Origin: Penelope pileata
Taxonomy: Eukaryota > Chordata > Aves > Galliformes > Cracidae
NCBI GenBank assembly: GCA_013396635.1
Contig: WBMW01003831.1
Coordinates: 139,859-203,858 of the forward strand
Reading direction: 5' to 3'
DNA: 64,000 nt
Shown here piece after piece: positions 48,918 to 60,665 of the stretch. The position numbers and the translations under genes are program-made. The notes beneath the pieces are model-generated. The model saw nothing but the letters and a program-made list of their open reading frames with translations. It did not search any database and had not been told where the DNA came from. The first letter of the stretch is position 1; each line of letters begins with the position of its first letter.

Positions 48918-49739
48918 TTGTTTTTCGTTCCCCTTTTGCGTGAAGAGAGAACACTGTTAATTGGTGCAGATTGTGAAAGGGTGCAGCTGATTTTTGAAAA
49001 GCAAGTATATCTGCTGCATCCACAGCCTCATTATGAGGGTACTCATCTACCTGCTGTTTTTGCTCACATCAGATCCTTTGAAGGTGCCAAGCATGCAGAA
49101 GCTCAAAATAGACACAACTTTTGTACTCCAGGCAACAATGGGAGCTCACATTCCTTCCCTACCTTTTATGCAAACTGCCTCCTGGAGGTGTTTATCTCCT
49201 CCCCAGACACTTGCTGTGAGCTTAGGCACCTCAGTTTTAGGTGTGGATATCTTTATGCTGTCTGCCCTTTGGAGCACATTCCAGTGGTCAACCAGCATAT
49301 GATGCCAGCCAGAGGTGTGCAGTTTGTTGTCCCAACCCCACAAAGGCTTTGGCAGAAATGTTGCTGCTGCCAGGAAGCAACAGTGCAGGGAGCAGCTCTA
49401 AGATACAGCCCCACTGCTTGTTTTGCATTTCACTTCTTACAGATCCTTGCTGGGATCTCTAGACCTTTCTTCTCTCTCTGTTTTGTACAAGTGGCTGAAG
49501 ACATAACTTCAAAAGTTGGGGTAATGGAGCTCAGCCTGACCTTAGATAGCACTCAATGCATTATCATAGCTCTACTGCAACAGGCACAAACACAAGCCTT
49601 TAGTGTCAGGGGTATGTCTCATTCTTCCGGCTGCTTTTCTCGCAAACAAATATTTATTTTGGAGAAAGAAGGGGAAATCCAATTCTGTACTTGTGGTTTC
49701 GATTCCTTTTGTCTGCAACATGTTCTCCTAGGGAAGTGA
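48918..49739 (+). other. Longest open frame of the window, 273 codons, unknown
   Basis: Uninterrupted frame of 273 codons to TGA at 49737-49739. The upstream limit uses TTG; the first ATG pair lies only near 49300, leaving about 147 codons from ATG. The translation is cysteine- and histidine-rich (a run CCCC near residue 155) with no signal peptide or domain that I recognise. The region is GC-richer than its surroundings, and the other plus frames also hold 102- and 73-codon open stretches, so low stop density is partly compositional. It could be a decayed retrocopy, a piece of an unrecognised repeat, a lineage-specific transcript, or chance. No splice, promoter or poly-A evidence. Confidence 0.2.
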
Positions 49740-52700
49740 TGCACAGCGGTTTCTTTTTCAAATTTGCTTCTGGCTCAGCAAGAAGGTGGGTGGCACACCA
49801 GTTGGAAGTCATCAAGCATAAGCAATAAAGTTTAGTAACCTTTTGTGTAACTCAGCCCTCCAACCATTGCACTGTCTTCCTTTTCCTGTTCTTATTGGGA
49901 GACAGATCCTGGGAGGTCCTGCATTTAGCCGAGACATTTCAAGTCCTAAACTTAAGCTCACAAATTTAGCACAGAAAAGCATTAAAAAGCCTTTCTTATC
50001 CATACCACATCAGGGAGCCTGTCACAATTTGGGTAAAGTGAAGCAAGTCTCCCAAGAATTAGGAAGAATTAGAATGCAGCAAGAGAGCAATTAACGTGAG
50101 CAGGACACAATCATCCCCTCACACCAAGTCAAATCCTAATCTGCCAAGTACCACTTGAGTAAATAGGATCTCTTTGGAATATTTATATCTTGGATGGAGC
50201 AGGTGTCAGGTTTTTCTCACCCCAGTGGCAAGCACAGCTGCCTTATTGCCACCAATTAAGCAAATGCTAGCATGAAAGACATGAAAGAAAAAAAAGCGCC
50301 TCTAGATCCCAGTAGTTACTTGCTAATGACAAACAGTGATGATGGGTTATATTTATTCATGTGGTAGACTTTCAGAGCAAGAAGTAGAGTTTAGTATCAC
50401 TGGCTAATGCTTTCCCAAGAGCAATATGATGGCCCATTCAATGTGCAAATACTCAGTTCTATTCACATTTTTCATGTGCAGATTTTGGAAAGAGAGAGAT
50501 TCCTTACCAGAAAATTGTGGGGGGAGGTTAATATATTTAGTGCATAAATACATTCATGTCTTGAAAATAAGTAGGGGAAATACCAGTTTCCCAACCATGT
50601 AAGTTTTCCTTCTAAAATAGTTTCTCCCCTATTCATTTCTCTAGAGAAATGATTCTCTATCTTTATTGATGTTTATTGTAGGGGTAAAAGGTGAATGTGA
50701 GTCTATATTCAGATTCTGAAGAAACTTTCTTAATTTTAAACGAGCTGTTCTTTTAGTTTATAGTGATTACCCACATGCATGTGGACACAACACGAGCTCA
50801 AGAGAAGACTGTATATTCACCACAGAGACGCAAATACATTCTTCATACCAATAAAGGTTATCATGATGCTGCAAAGCGTAGCACTGTTCCTGGCTGCTTC
50901 CAGGATGGTCCAGGGTCTCATGAAACCAAAGAGAGCTTCAATTCAATTCTCATCAGATGATAGTAAAGGCGAAATTTCTCAGCATTACCACTGACTTAGC
51001 TGAAGAGCTGGTGTCATTTGCTCCAATCATGGATGCGATTTGATTCAAAATAGGCCATAATAGCCTCTACTTTACATGAACAGTCTGCACACAGAGACGA
51101 CAATATTCCCAGATGATTCAGCTGTTAACAGGAGAAGCCTAGAAATCTTCTGTAATTTCTCATCTTGTCAAAAACCAGAAATATGGCAGAGACTTATTGG
51201 CATTCAGAGTGTGTACAAAAGACATACGAAGAGTAGATTAAATTTAAATTTCTAGGACAGAAATACTGATGGGTCTCAAAAGAAACATCCCATGAGGAAT
51301 GGATGGTATACACAGAAAAATACCTTCCTATCCTAAAGGAGAAAAGAATATTCAACAATAAACACATCTCCTTTGACAGATAGATCAGTGAGAAAGTTGC
51401 TGCAGGTTCACGGGAAGGATGTGAGTGAGGGTTGTTAATGCCAGCTACAAATCTTACAGAGAAAAGTCCTTAACAGATGGAAACAGTTTGATTAACACTT
51501 TTAGAAATTTGAAGACCAGGATCCAGAAATCCATCTACTAGACACATAGGATACTGCCCAATTTGTAAGCAAATTCCTCCTAACCATGGCCCAACAGTAA
51601 ATCAATTAATCCAATCTTAAAAGGTAAACTAAACTTTTCAGTAACATCCAGCATTTGCCATGTACCTGGAGGATAACAAAACAGCCACAGAAGCAGTACA
51701 AGTCAACACTTATGTCTTGAAGAAGTACAAGTATTCATCCTCAGACTCTCCATTCAATTCTAGGAATGAATTCTAGGAAGCTATCATTAAGATTGAGGAC
51801 TTTTCATGTACTCTAACTCTTTGAAGTCTATCAAAAGACCTAGTAGCAACCTAGAAAAGCATTGTCTCTGGAAGAATGAGCTCTCTCTCCAGCTTTCAAC
51901 AGGCCTTCTGCTCACCCATGGTTATTTGCATTTATTGCCTTTCACCAAATGCATATTTTATTCAAAGAAGAGAAAAAAAGAAACTTCTGCTGGTACTGAA
52001 ATTTTGTTTTTGATCTCAGGGCTAATGAGGGAGATGTGCTCCTAACACCTCAACTTTGTACTGGAGAGAATTGCCAGAAGGGTTGAGGACAATTCATAGT
52101 GAAAGAGATGAAGGGTCTGGGTTAGTGTCATTTTCCAGTGATCATGGCAACCAAGAGGTTCCCAGAGGAATGGTCACGGATTAGATATTCAACAGACTGC
52201 TTCCAACCGCTATGGATAAAGATCATGTTACTTGCAGAGTACTTGCTACTACAAGACTGTGGACCACAGAGATCTGCTGACTAAAGCCATAGAAGATGAC
52301 AAGTGGCATTTTTTTCTTGACCTTCTTTTCCTGGCATATGGATTTAGTGGACATATGAAATCTGAGGTTAATGGCCTTAAAAACAAAGAAGTTGAGAAAG
52401 ATTTTCAGAGCATAGGAACATCCCCCAGAGTGCTTGAAAAATTTGGTGCATGAAATCTTCATTGTTGTCAAAGTAGAACAGCACAACCTGACCTAGTACA
52501 TGTGCTTTCTGATAAAAATAAAAAATAAAATAAGGTCAAAGTAGAATCACTGATGGAAAGGTTTCTTAAGTGAGATAAACATGTAGAAGTTATACACATC
52601 TCAAAGGCAATGGAAGAAAGAACTGTCAGGGTTTACCAAGTCTAATCCAAGGTAAGACACAGTAGTGAGATGTCAACTAGCAAAGAATTCCAGTAGAGTT

Positions 52701-53741
52701 GTGTTGTTGAGGAGGGAAACATTATGAGGCATTTCTTACTTTATATACTTCCCTATGTCAGATGTATGTCACACACTAGGGCTGCTGAAAGAATAAAATA
52801 TTTGTTCTCAATGACAAAGCGTATGTATACGGCCTGTGTGAATGTCTATATCGAAATCACTAGAAGCCAGGAGATCATGGAATCATAGCTACACCTAGTC
52901 TTACATAATCCATATTTTCTGAATATATTTCAAAATTAAAATCTTCACTGGTAGAACCTGAAGCAAATTTTTGTTTTAATTCTTGCTTTAATTCCTAAAT
53001 TGACAAGACAAATTTTAATATTCACTGTACGAAAAGGGCAAACAATGGTTTTAATTTCCTAGTTTATATTACTGCAACTTGGAAAGCAATTTTTTTTTTA
53101 ATTATATTGTGTTGGAAGTCATGATTTTCCAAATATTGAAGCACTTGTTTATAGTTTAGTGTTTAATAACCAAGTGTATGAAACACTCTCTGCTTTAAAT
53201 TTACCAGTTCTTGGATCTTCACCAAACTCTGTAGAGTGCTGCTCCACGAAAACACTATCCATGCTCTGATGACAGCTTAAATTACTTTATATTTTTAAAG
53301 CATTAATAATTTGCAATATTAGAAATACACTGAAAAGAGGTGGTTAATTACTATCATGAAGCAAAGCCTCAGATAAGCCTCAATTACTGTTGTCAAGATA
53401 ATCCCAGATTTGTTTCATATTTACTTCTGTCTTTTGTTATCTGCTTTTATTTTAGATTTATGGGATATACCCATTAGAAGTGTTTTGGATGCACACACAT
53501 ATCGTCAAGTCATCCTCAGTGACTGATGAATGCCAACCTGCATAAATGAAGTTTTGATGCTAGACTGTGGTTACCATGCTCAACTATTAGTCTACTAAAA
53601 TTAGGCACATGTATTCCCACTTAGCCACTTGAGTCATTCCCATCACTAAAAAAAAAGACCACTTGTTTAGGTGCTTTTAGTTAAGTGATTAAATTGAGAC
53701 CCCATGTGGCATGTGTATTACAAAATAAAAAGAGCTTGTTC

Positions 53742-53800
53742 CTTAATCGGCTCCCATGAAAGCCAACGGGAGTTTAGCCATAGAATTCAAAGGGGACGGA
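53742..53800. repeat. Possible very old amniote interspersed repeat
   Basis: 'ggctcccatgaaagccaacg', 'ggagtttagccatagaattc' and 'aaaggggacgga' parallel a widespread sauropsid/amniote phrase close to 'tcaatgggagttttgccatt' and 'gacttcaatggga'. Recognition is from memory and the copy is short. Confidence 0.33.
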
Positions 53801-55545
53801 CTGCGCGCAACTAGTGGATTGTGTAATAGCTTTTATTTTGATGTTAGGTTTTTGGTACTTTTCTCAGTAAAAGATTAAAAACACAAGTTAATAAATCTTC
53901 TAATTAAACCACTTACCAATATTACAACATTAGTGTTGGGGCAAAAACAAGTAAAAGAAAAGCAATTATAAAAGTGGAAAAGAAACAAAGGCAAAGGAAG
54001 AAAATAGGATGAGAAGGTGGATTCTGCCTTTGGCTGTTGGTTTGGCTTCTTCCCTCTCCCCAAGCAGTCCTTTTGGGAGCCAGGCTAGGCAGCAGATTTC
54101 AAAGGTGTTGACAAGCCTTACAGACCAGTGATTTCAATTTGTACCCCAGCAACAGTGCCAGGCATCTGTAAATGACTCTCACATCCTCTGCTTTATGACA
54201 GCTCCAGGATTAGGGATAGGTTTTTCCTTTAAGTTCAGTATGGACTCCCTGCTAAGAGGCTCGAGCTTACTTAGACAGTGAATGTTTTCAGACAATAAGC
54301 CACAAGTCTGGGTTTTTTTGCCAAGATAAAACGGGTAGAAATCTTTTAAATGGTGGAAAGGCACTTAAGGAAGCAAATAAGAGAAGTGTGACAGGAACTC
54401 CACTCAACCATCTTTCTTTCAAGGGGACGTGTTCTGAAATCTCTTCAACAGTTTGGAAAACTTTCACCATTAATTTCAAGGCATGTTAAAAATTTTCTTC
54501 TTGTGCAGAGGAAAGACAGCACCATTCAATTTGCACAAAAGTAATAATACATCACTTTTCCTCAAATTCTTCCTTTCCAGCTTGGGCAGGCTTCTTCCAA
54601 TAAAGCACAAATGGTCTATTCTTTTGCTACTTAAACTCAGTACCACACTATGAACAGAATCAACAGAAGGGCATTATCTTCAGCAACATCACAAGCACCA
54701 ATGAACATAACTGGTCCCTCCAACACAGTTAGAAGGTATAAGGTACTCACATACCCATGCTACTCTGTAGATCAGTTATGGGGCCATTAGAAACATAGGA
54801 CACTCCAGCCTCCTTTTTCTTTACAACATGACTGCCCAGGGTTATTAAACTTGGGTTTGCAATGTGAGGATACAGAACAGATAAGAATGACTGAAAAACA
54901 GACCACATTTTTTGATGGCTTCATACAAAAACAAGCAACAACAAAAAAATAGAATAAGTATTTTTTTCATCTGCATTTCCAGCATTGCAAACCTGCACAA
55001 GGAAAGATGAGGTTTTGGCTCAAAGAAAATAATTCTTAATTTCTGTGTTTTTGTGATTATTGCAAACTTCACACCAAACCACTAAAATAAATGGAGTTTT
55101 GGCATTGGCTTCACTGGAAACTGGCACTAAGCCTTCATTTGGTAATTTCACGTCTGTTTTACAATTGTAAGCCAATGCATAATATGGTTTCTGAAGCCTC
55201 GTAACTTATAACTGCTTAGTGAACACTGACTTAGAAGGTCACTCTCTTTCATGTATAATTTTTTATATCTTAATCAATGAAACCAGCTCAAAGCACAAAT
55301 GCAAAACAAATATATTGGGATTGAAGTTAAAGCTACAACAGAACACACAATGGTCAGTTTGCAAAATACTTTATCTTTCTTCAGTAGTTCTAATGGAAGC
55401 CTTCAAAACCTTGAAGAAAAATCTACTATAAACAAATACTGTTTTCTTTCAGCAGACTTCGCAAAGTTAGAGAGCTGGGAAAAAAGCAGCTGCCCTTCCA
55501 GGCTCCTTGTCCCTGAATAAAATCAAAATGGGTGTTTTTGTCAGT

Positions 55546-55661
55546 ACCTCACAAGAAAAAAACTGCCACTCTGGACAACATCAAGAAAATTAATTTTTTT
55601 TTTACCTCATGAAAAAAAAAATGCCACTCTGCACAATATCAAGAGAATTAAAATTTTTTAA
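55546..55661. repeat. 58-bp unit, two diverged tandem copies
   Basis: 55546-55603 and 55604-55661 share the order acctca, then a poly-A run, then 'tgccactctg', then 'acaa.atcaag', then aattaa, then poly-T. They differ at several positions (for example ggacaacatc versus gcacaatatc). The divergence shows the duplication is old. Confidence 0.9.
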
Positions 55662-58477
55662 ACTATTATTTTTCACTGCTACTTTCTGTCTTCTCAGCAG
55701 GTGCCAATAACAAAAACCACATCCAGTGATTGTAAAACACGTGTTCTGAAACACATGTGACTGACAACAAAAAATGCTTTTTGTATCTTTTCCCTTTTTT
55801 CCATGGCCTAAATTACTAACTTACTGTGTGTCACACATAACTCAGTCTCAGAATAAAATTATCTCTGTATGTAGCATCTCTAAACTGTTGCCAAACTGGT
55901 CACTTAAAGTTGTTTATCATCACTGTTTAATCTGAGAAAAGTAAAAAAGAAACAGAGAGTTTGCTGTATACATACAAATATTGGGGTAGCGGAAGACAAT
56001 AATACTAAGAAGGTATTTCTCAGCCTTCCTAGCTATTCTTGTTGTGTTTGTCTAAGCAGCTTCTTGCCAATCTCAAAATTCATTAAGGCGGGAAATACTG
56101 AGTTCACTGGCTGCAACAACTCCGTTGTAGAAATCAGACTGCTACTATCCACCACCACATGCTCTGGCACAAACCCAAGTTCATTCTCTTCTTCTTCAGT
56201 CTCCTTCTCCCTCCACCTCATTAAAGACCCACAGAATTGCCTATGGAAACAAATGCTTTAGAGAAAGTAATGCCGAGGACATTCCTTACGCTGCTGCTTC
56301 ATGGACAAAGTCACAAGAAGAGCATAGAACATCATGGAGGCCACTGGGGCACTGCCTGGGTGTGGGGACATTTGCACATGGAAGAGATTATATAATTGGA
56401 GAATAAAACCAAGCAATCTGTTAATCCATCATATGATCATGTATTCTGCATATGTTGTGCAGCAATGTACCTTTCAGTTTGGACTGATTATGTTATGCAC
56501 AGATGCTGAATTAAGCGGGCCTTCAGGAGTTGGCCTTCTTGCCCCTGAGTGATTACAGAACCAAGAGCAAAGTGTACCAGGAGTAAAATAAACCAGGAAC
56601 TGAAGAACAACAGTTAAAAAAAGGACTCTACGTGGACTCTTTATCCCAAATTGTCTTGGTTATTTTTTGCCATCTGAGCAGATTTGATCACTGCAGCCTG
56701 TGTCTAGGTTTTCTTAGAGTTCTGCCAGAAATAAAAGCTGGGGCATGCTTATTTCTGAGATTAGATCCAAGAGAAGGGATAAGTTCATCCAGCTAGCAGG
56801 CATTAGCATCCAAGGAAGTGAAAGAGGACATGAGGAAGGTTTATAAATTCATAGCTATAGAAACAGAAATGGATTTGTCAGTAACCATTCCTACAGATAT
56901 GCAGCCTTAGAGTGGAGAGGGAGGTTGATGGGATGGATGTACAGGTGGAAAAGAATATGAATTTCTGGAGTTCCTTTTTTCACTTCTGGAAATACAAAAG
57001 TTCTAAATCACAATCCTGAGCAGAACTTAAAACATCCAGAAACACAGAAAGCTATTGAGTATTTCTTTAGAGCTGCACTGTGCCTGTGGACGGATAGGAA
57101 CCACTCAAAGGAAAATGGTCAGCTAGGCAGTCATGCTCTTTAACAATGGAGCTGAAGCATTTTGTATTCCTGGTACAGTACAGCATAACAGAAAAATGAA
57201 AGACCTGCAAACAATGTGAAATAATGCAGAGATTGTACTTTTCAACAATAAAAATACAAAGAAGAGGGAAGTCTGAGGTATCACACTTGTCATTTAGGGC
57301 TAACCACATTTCCCATACAATATAAGACTGCCCCTGGTATGAAAGTTTCAGAATAACATTACTGGAAGACTTAGAATTAATCTTTGATAAGAAATCAAGA
57401 AGCTGCAATATGTCATCAGTCCCTTAACAACAAGTGTATGTCATGGATATGTCCTTAATGAGAGTGCTGTCTCATTTTTTAAGTGACAGTGCTTTGGGAC
57501 CTCTGTTTATGTTAGTGTAAATGCACACGCGTACATACTGTACATACCCACTATAGCTAACATGCGACAGCGAAGGCTAACTTTGAGTTTTCAGTAACTG
57601 TAACTTCAGGAATAGATGTAATTACAGCACAAGAAGCCTCCTGCAGCCTGCATCTGCCTCCCACAACTGAGAGATACTCAGCAGGAGCGGTCTGGTCACC
57701 AGCTACTGCCTAAACACTTGAACATCCACTCAAATTCCAGTCTCTACTCATTCACTTCAGCAGCAGCCACCTTGAGATGAAAGGAAGAAAGTAACACCTG
57801 AGAAAGAAGAAGGCTGTTTGCTCTACAGAAGGGCTAAAGGTGGCTGCTCCCAAGGGGAAGATCTGCGGCTCAGGCAAGAGAAGGAAGTGGGCAGCTTCTC
57901 TGGGGGTGGAAGGACACAGATGGCAGATGCTGATGAGAGAGCTCCTGCAGCTTGTGCAGAGCAGTGGGTGGAACTGGTTGTCTCAAGGAGCTGAGGAAAT
58001 GTGAGTACTGCAGGAGAAACTGAGCATTGCCTGCACTGGAAGTAAAGAGAGGTGCAAAGCTGCTCAGTCTGTGGTACAAAGTTAAAAGAGTATAGGCTAA
58101 TGTGTGGGACAGGACAGGAGTGCTGTGCTGATCTGGAGTTCAGGGGCACATCTGTTTTGTTCACAACAAATTTTAGTTCAGTTTCTCTGTTGAACCATCC
58201 TGGTTTTCAATACCAACTCTGGCCAAACACAGCCACCTTTGAGCCCTGGCTGCTAAACATGATGAGTGCTTGGTGCAATCCAAAAAACTAATGGTGCATG
58301 CTTCTTACAAGCTTCACGTTCTGCCAGCATCACATAAGTTGGTGTCAATTCAGCATGGTGGGTGGTGGGAACTCAGTGAAATTTTGGAAACGTAAAGATG
58401 TTCGAATTCAAAAACTAATCTGTTCCCCTTCTTTTTATTCTCTTCATTTTCAGCTAGATATAGATCTGTCTAGACAG

Positions 58478-58503
58478 AATGAAGTTATATTAATAACTTC
58501 ATT
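58478..58503. repeat. 11-bp inverted repeat, 4-nt loop
   Basis: 'aatgaagttat' (58478-58488) and 'ataacttcatt' (58493-58503) are exact complements around 'atta'. Potential hairpin; function unknown. Confidence 0.88.
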
Positions 58504-59442
58504 ATCATTACTACTAGAGCTAACAAAACATTCTCAGCATTTCAAAAATAGGTCAGTTCTTGTAAGTGGGAGGAAATTTCATGTCCAAGATCTGTCTGTG
58601 TTGTCCTTCTCATGCTGGCCAAGTGTGGGAAGGGGGTGACAGCCCTCCCACTCCTCTCTGGATGTCTCCTAAGAAAGCCCTTCAGAGTTTGTGATTTACC
58701 CCTGTGCCATTAGGTGCAATGAGTACGAATTGCTTCCTCTCTCAGCAGCTGGGCTTTTTGGTCAGCATTCATTTTCAGGATAATTTGCAGTATTTATCTT
58801 GTTTTGCTTCAGTTGAGAAAGCAAATGTCTGTCAGGTTCCAGAAAAAAGACAACAACTAACTTTGGTGTAAGATAGGAATCTGTTTTTATCAGATGGAGC
58901 TAGCATACAAGTATTTATGTGGTCTAGATTTATGAGCTTGTATAGATGCCCCGTCACATTCTGATGCCCTGCTTGTGAGTATTAATAAAGTTCAGATTTT
59001 GGTGCTGAGAGATAAGACACTGTACATTCCCTTGAAATGCTGAACATCTCAGGTTGAACAACCAGGTTTTGAGAAAACTGTGTTGCCTTTATCACAGCAC
59101 AAAAATCAAAGAGAAATAAATTTGTCCTTTTAATTACATAATCTAGTTTTTAATCCAAAATGGTTTATTCTTTAACAAAGCTAGAAGAAAACTGGAAAGC
59201 AATCTGAAGCAAATCTATTTGTGATCAATTGCAATTACAAAATCTGCATTTCTCTTCATTCTCTATTCTTTCCCTAGCTCAGCTTCATGAGATTTATCTT
59301 GTAATGAAAAAAAAAAAAAAATTTAAAAGGATTAATCCCTAGGAAGTTGCAAGTGAGAGAGAGGTCAGCCACAGCAACAGTTCATGCTGTATGGTCTGGT
59401 ATTTTCTGACAACTGCCATTAACCTGTTTTTTTTTCCTAAAG

Positions 59443-59536
59443 GAAAATACGACATTTACTAATTGATACCAGAAAGAAAACAGTGCTAACTTGTCATAGT
59501 ACTGAAGAATATCTGGCTAAAGGAATCCAGAGTTGA
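59443..59536 (+). other. Exon-like stretch 3, ends in stop codon, unconfirmed
   Basis: Acceptor 'cctgtttttttttcctaaag', then one leading G that would complete the GA left by the stretch at 47098. Thirty open codons (KIRHLLIDTRKKTV, then LTCHSTEEYLAKGIQS) and TGA follow. It would make a short last coding exon. No AATAAA is seen in the next few hundred bases, which counts against it. Family unknown. Confidence 0.15.
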
Positions 59537-60037
59537 AACTCTTGACTAGTGATATCATTTGATCCAAGAGATAGATTAACAGAACACAGGCTAACAGAAA
59601 TTTCTTGCACAAAGAGCTCGTTATGCAAATAGGACTAGTGGTTTCACATACTCAAGCATTAAGTCAAAGAAAGAGATATCAAAATGAACTTGGTCTGAGT
59701 ACTTCTGGAATCATGCTCTCTGAAATGGACACACAGAAAGATACAATTTAGAATATCCTTTATCCACTGCTGTGGGTATTTTACAAACAATCCCAGCCCA
59801 GGGATCTGGGTTAGCTACCTAAATGAGCTACTTATGACACTGTCTGTAACCAGCTCAGAGAGATGGTTTCCTCCAGCAGCCGAGAGACCCAATGCATTTA
59901 GGTGTAATTTCTGTACTGAACTGCCTGAGAAGGAATCTCTGGCCTTCCACTGTTTGTGGAGTTTGGCACATCTTTCCAGGCCTCTTTTGATGCAAAGAAA
60001 GTCCTTAGGATGAGTTGAGCTGAATATAATTTATCCA

Positions 60038-60665
60038 CAATCATAGAATCATTTGAGTTGGAAGGGATCTTTAAAGGTCATCTGGTCCAATTCTCCTGCA
60101 ATGAGCAGGGACACCTACAGCCTGACCTTGAATGTCTCCAGGGACAGGGAATCCACCACATCTTTGGGTAACCACTCTTATCATAAAAAGCTTTTTTCTT
60201 GTATTCAGTCTAAATCTCCTCTCTTTTAGTTTGAAGCCATTTCCCCTTGTCCTATCACCACAGATCCTGCTAAAGAGTCTGTCTCCTTTCTTATAGCTCC
60301 CCTTTAGATACTGAAAGGCCACTATCAGGTCTCCCCAGAGCCTTCTTTTCTCCAGGCTGAACAGCCCCAACTCTCTCAGCCTGTCCTCAGACCCTGGGAT
60401 CATTTTTGTGGCCCTCCTCCAACAGGTCTGTGCATCTCTTGTACTGAGGACTCCACGTCTGGACGCAGTACTCCAGGTGAGGTCTCACCAGTGCAGAGCA
60501 GAGGGGCAGGATCACCTCCCTCGACCTGCTGGCCACACTTCCTTTAATGCAGTCCAGGATACAGTATGTTTTCTGGGCTGCAAGGGCACACTTCTGGCTC
60601 ATGTCCAGCTTGCCATCCACCAGTACCCCCAAGCCCTTTTTGGGGAGGCTTACTGCCCATTCAAA
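60038..60665 (-). mobile_element. CR1 LINE, 5'-truncated, antisense
   Basis: The plus strand opens with 'atcatagaatcatttgagtt' and 'ggaagggatctttaaaggtc'. It runs through the CR1 3' untranslated part and RT C-terminus (cttttctccaggctgaacag; gtactccaggtgaggtctca; ttttctgggctgcaagg), ending near 'aagccctttttggggaggct'. Two small deletions occur around 60390-60430. On the minus strand two open pieces survive in different frames (60387-60632 with MSQKCALAAQKTY and [11 protein letters not shown]; 60071-60403 with [14 protein letters not shown]), so it is broken. This is the longest antisense CR1 in the window. Confidence 0.96.

Larger units (their letters stand above)
46071..60037. other. Long unique region, no confirmed gene
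   Basis: About 14 kb without a clear gene or intact repeat. It holds two exon-like stretches (47011, 59443), the longest open frame of the window (48918-49739), a 58-bp tandem pair (55546-55661), an old repeat trace (53742-53800) and a hairpin (58478-58503), each listed separately. Confidence 0.55.
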
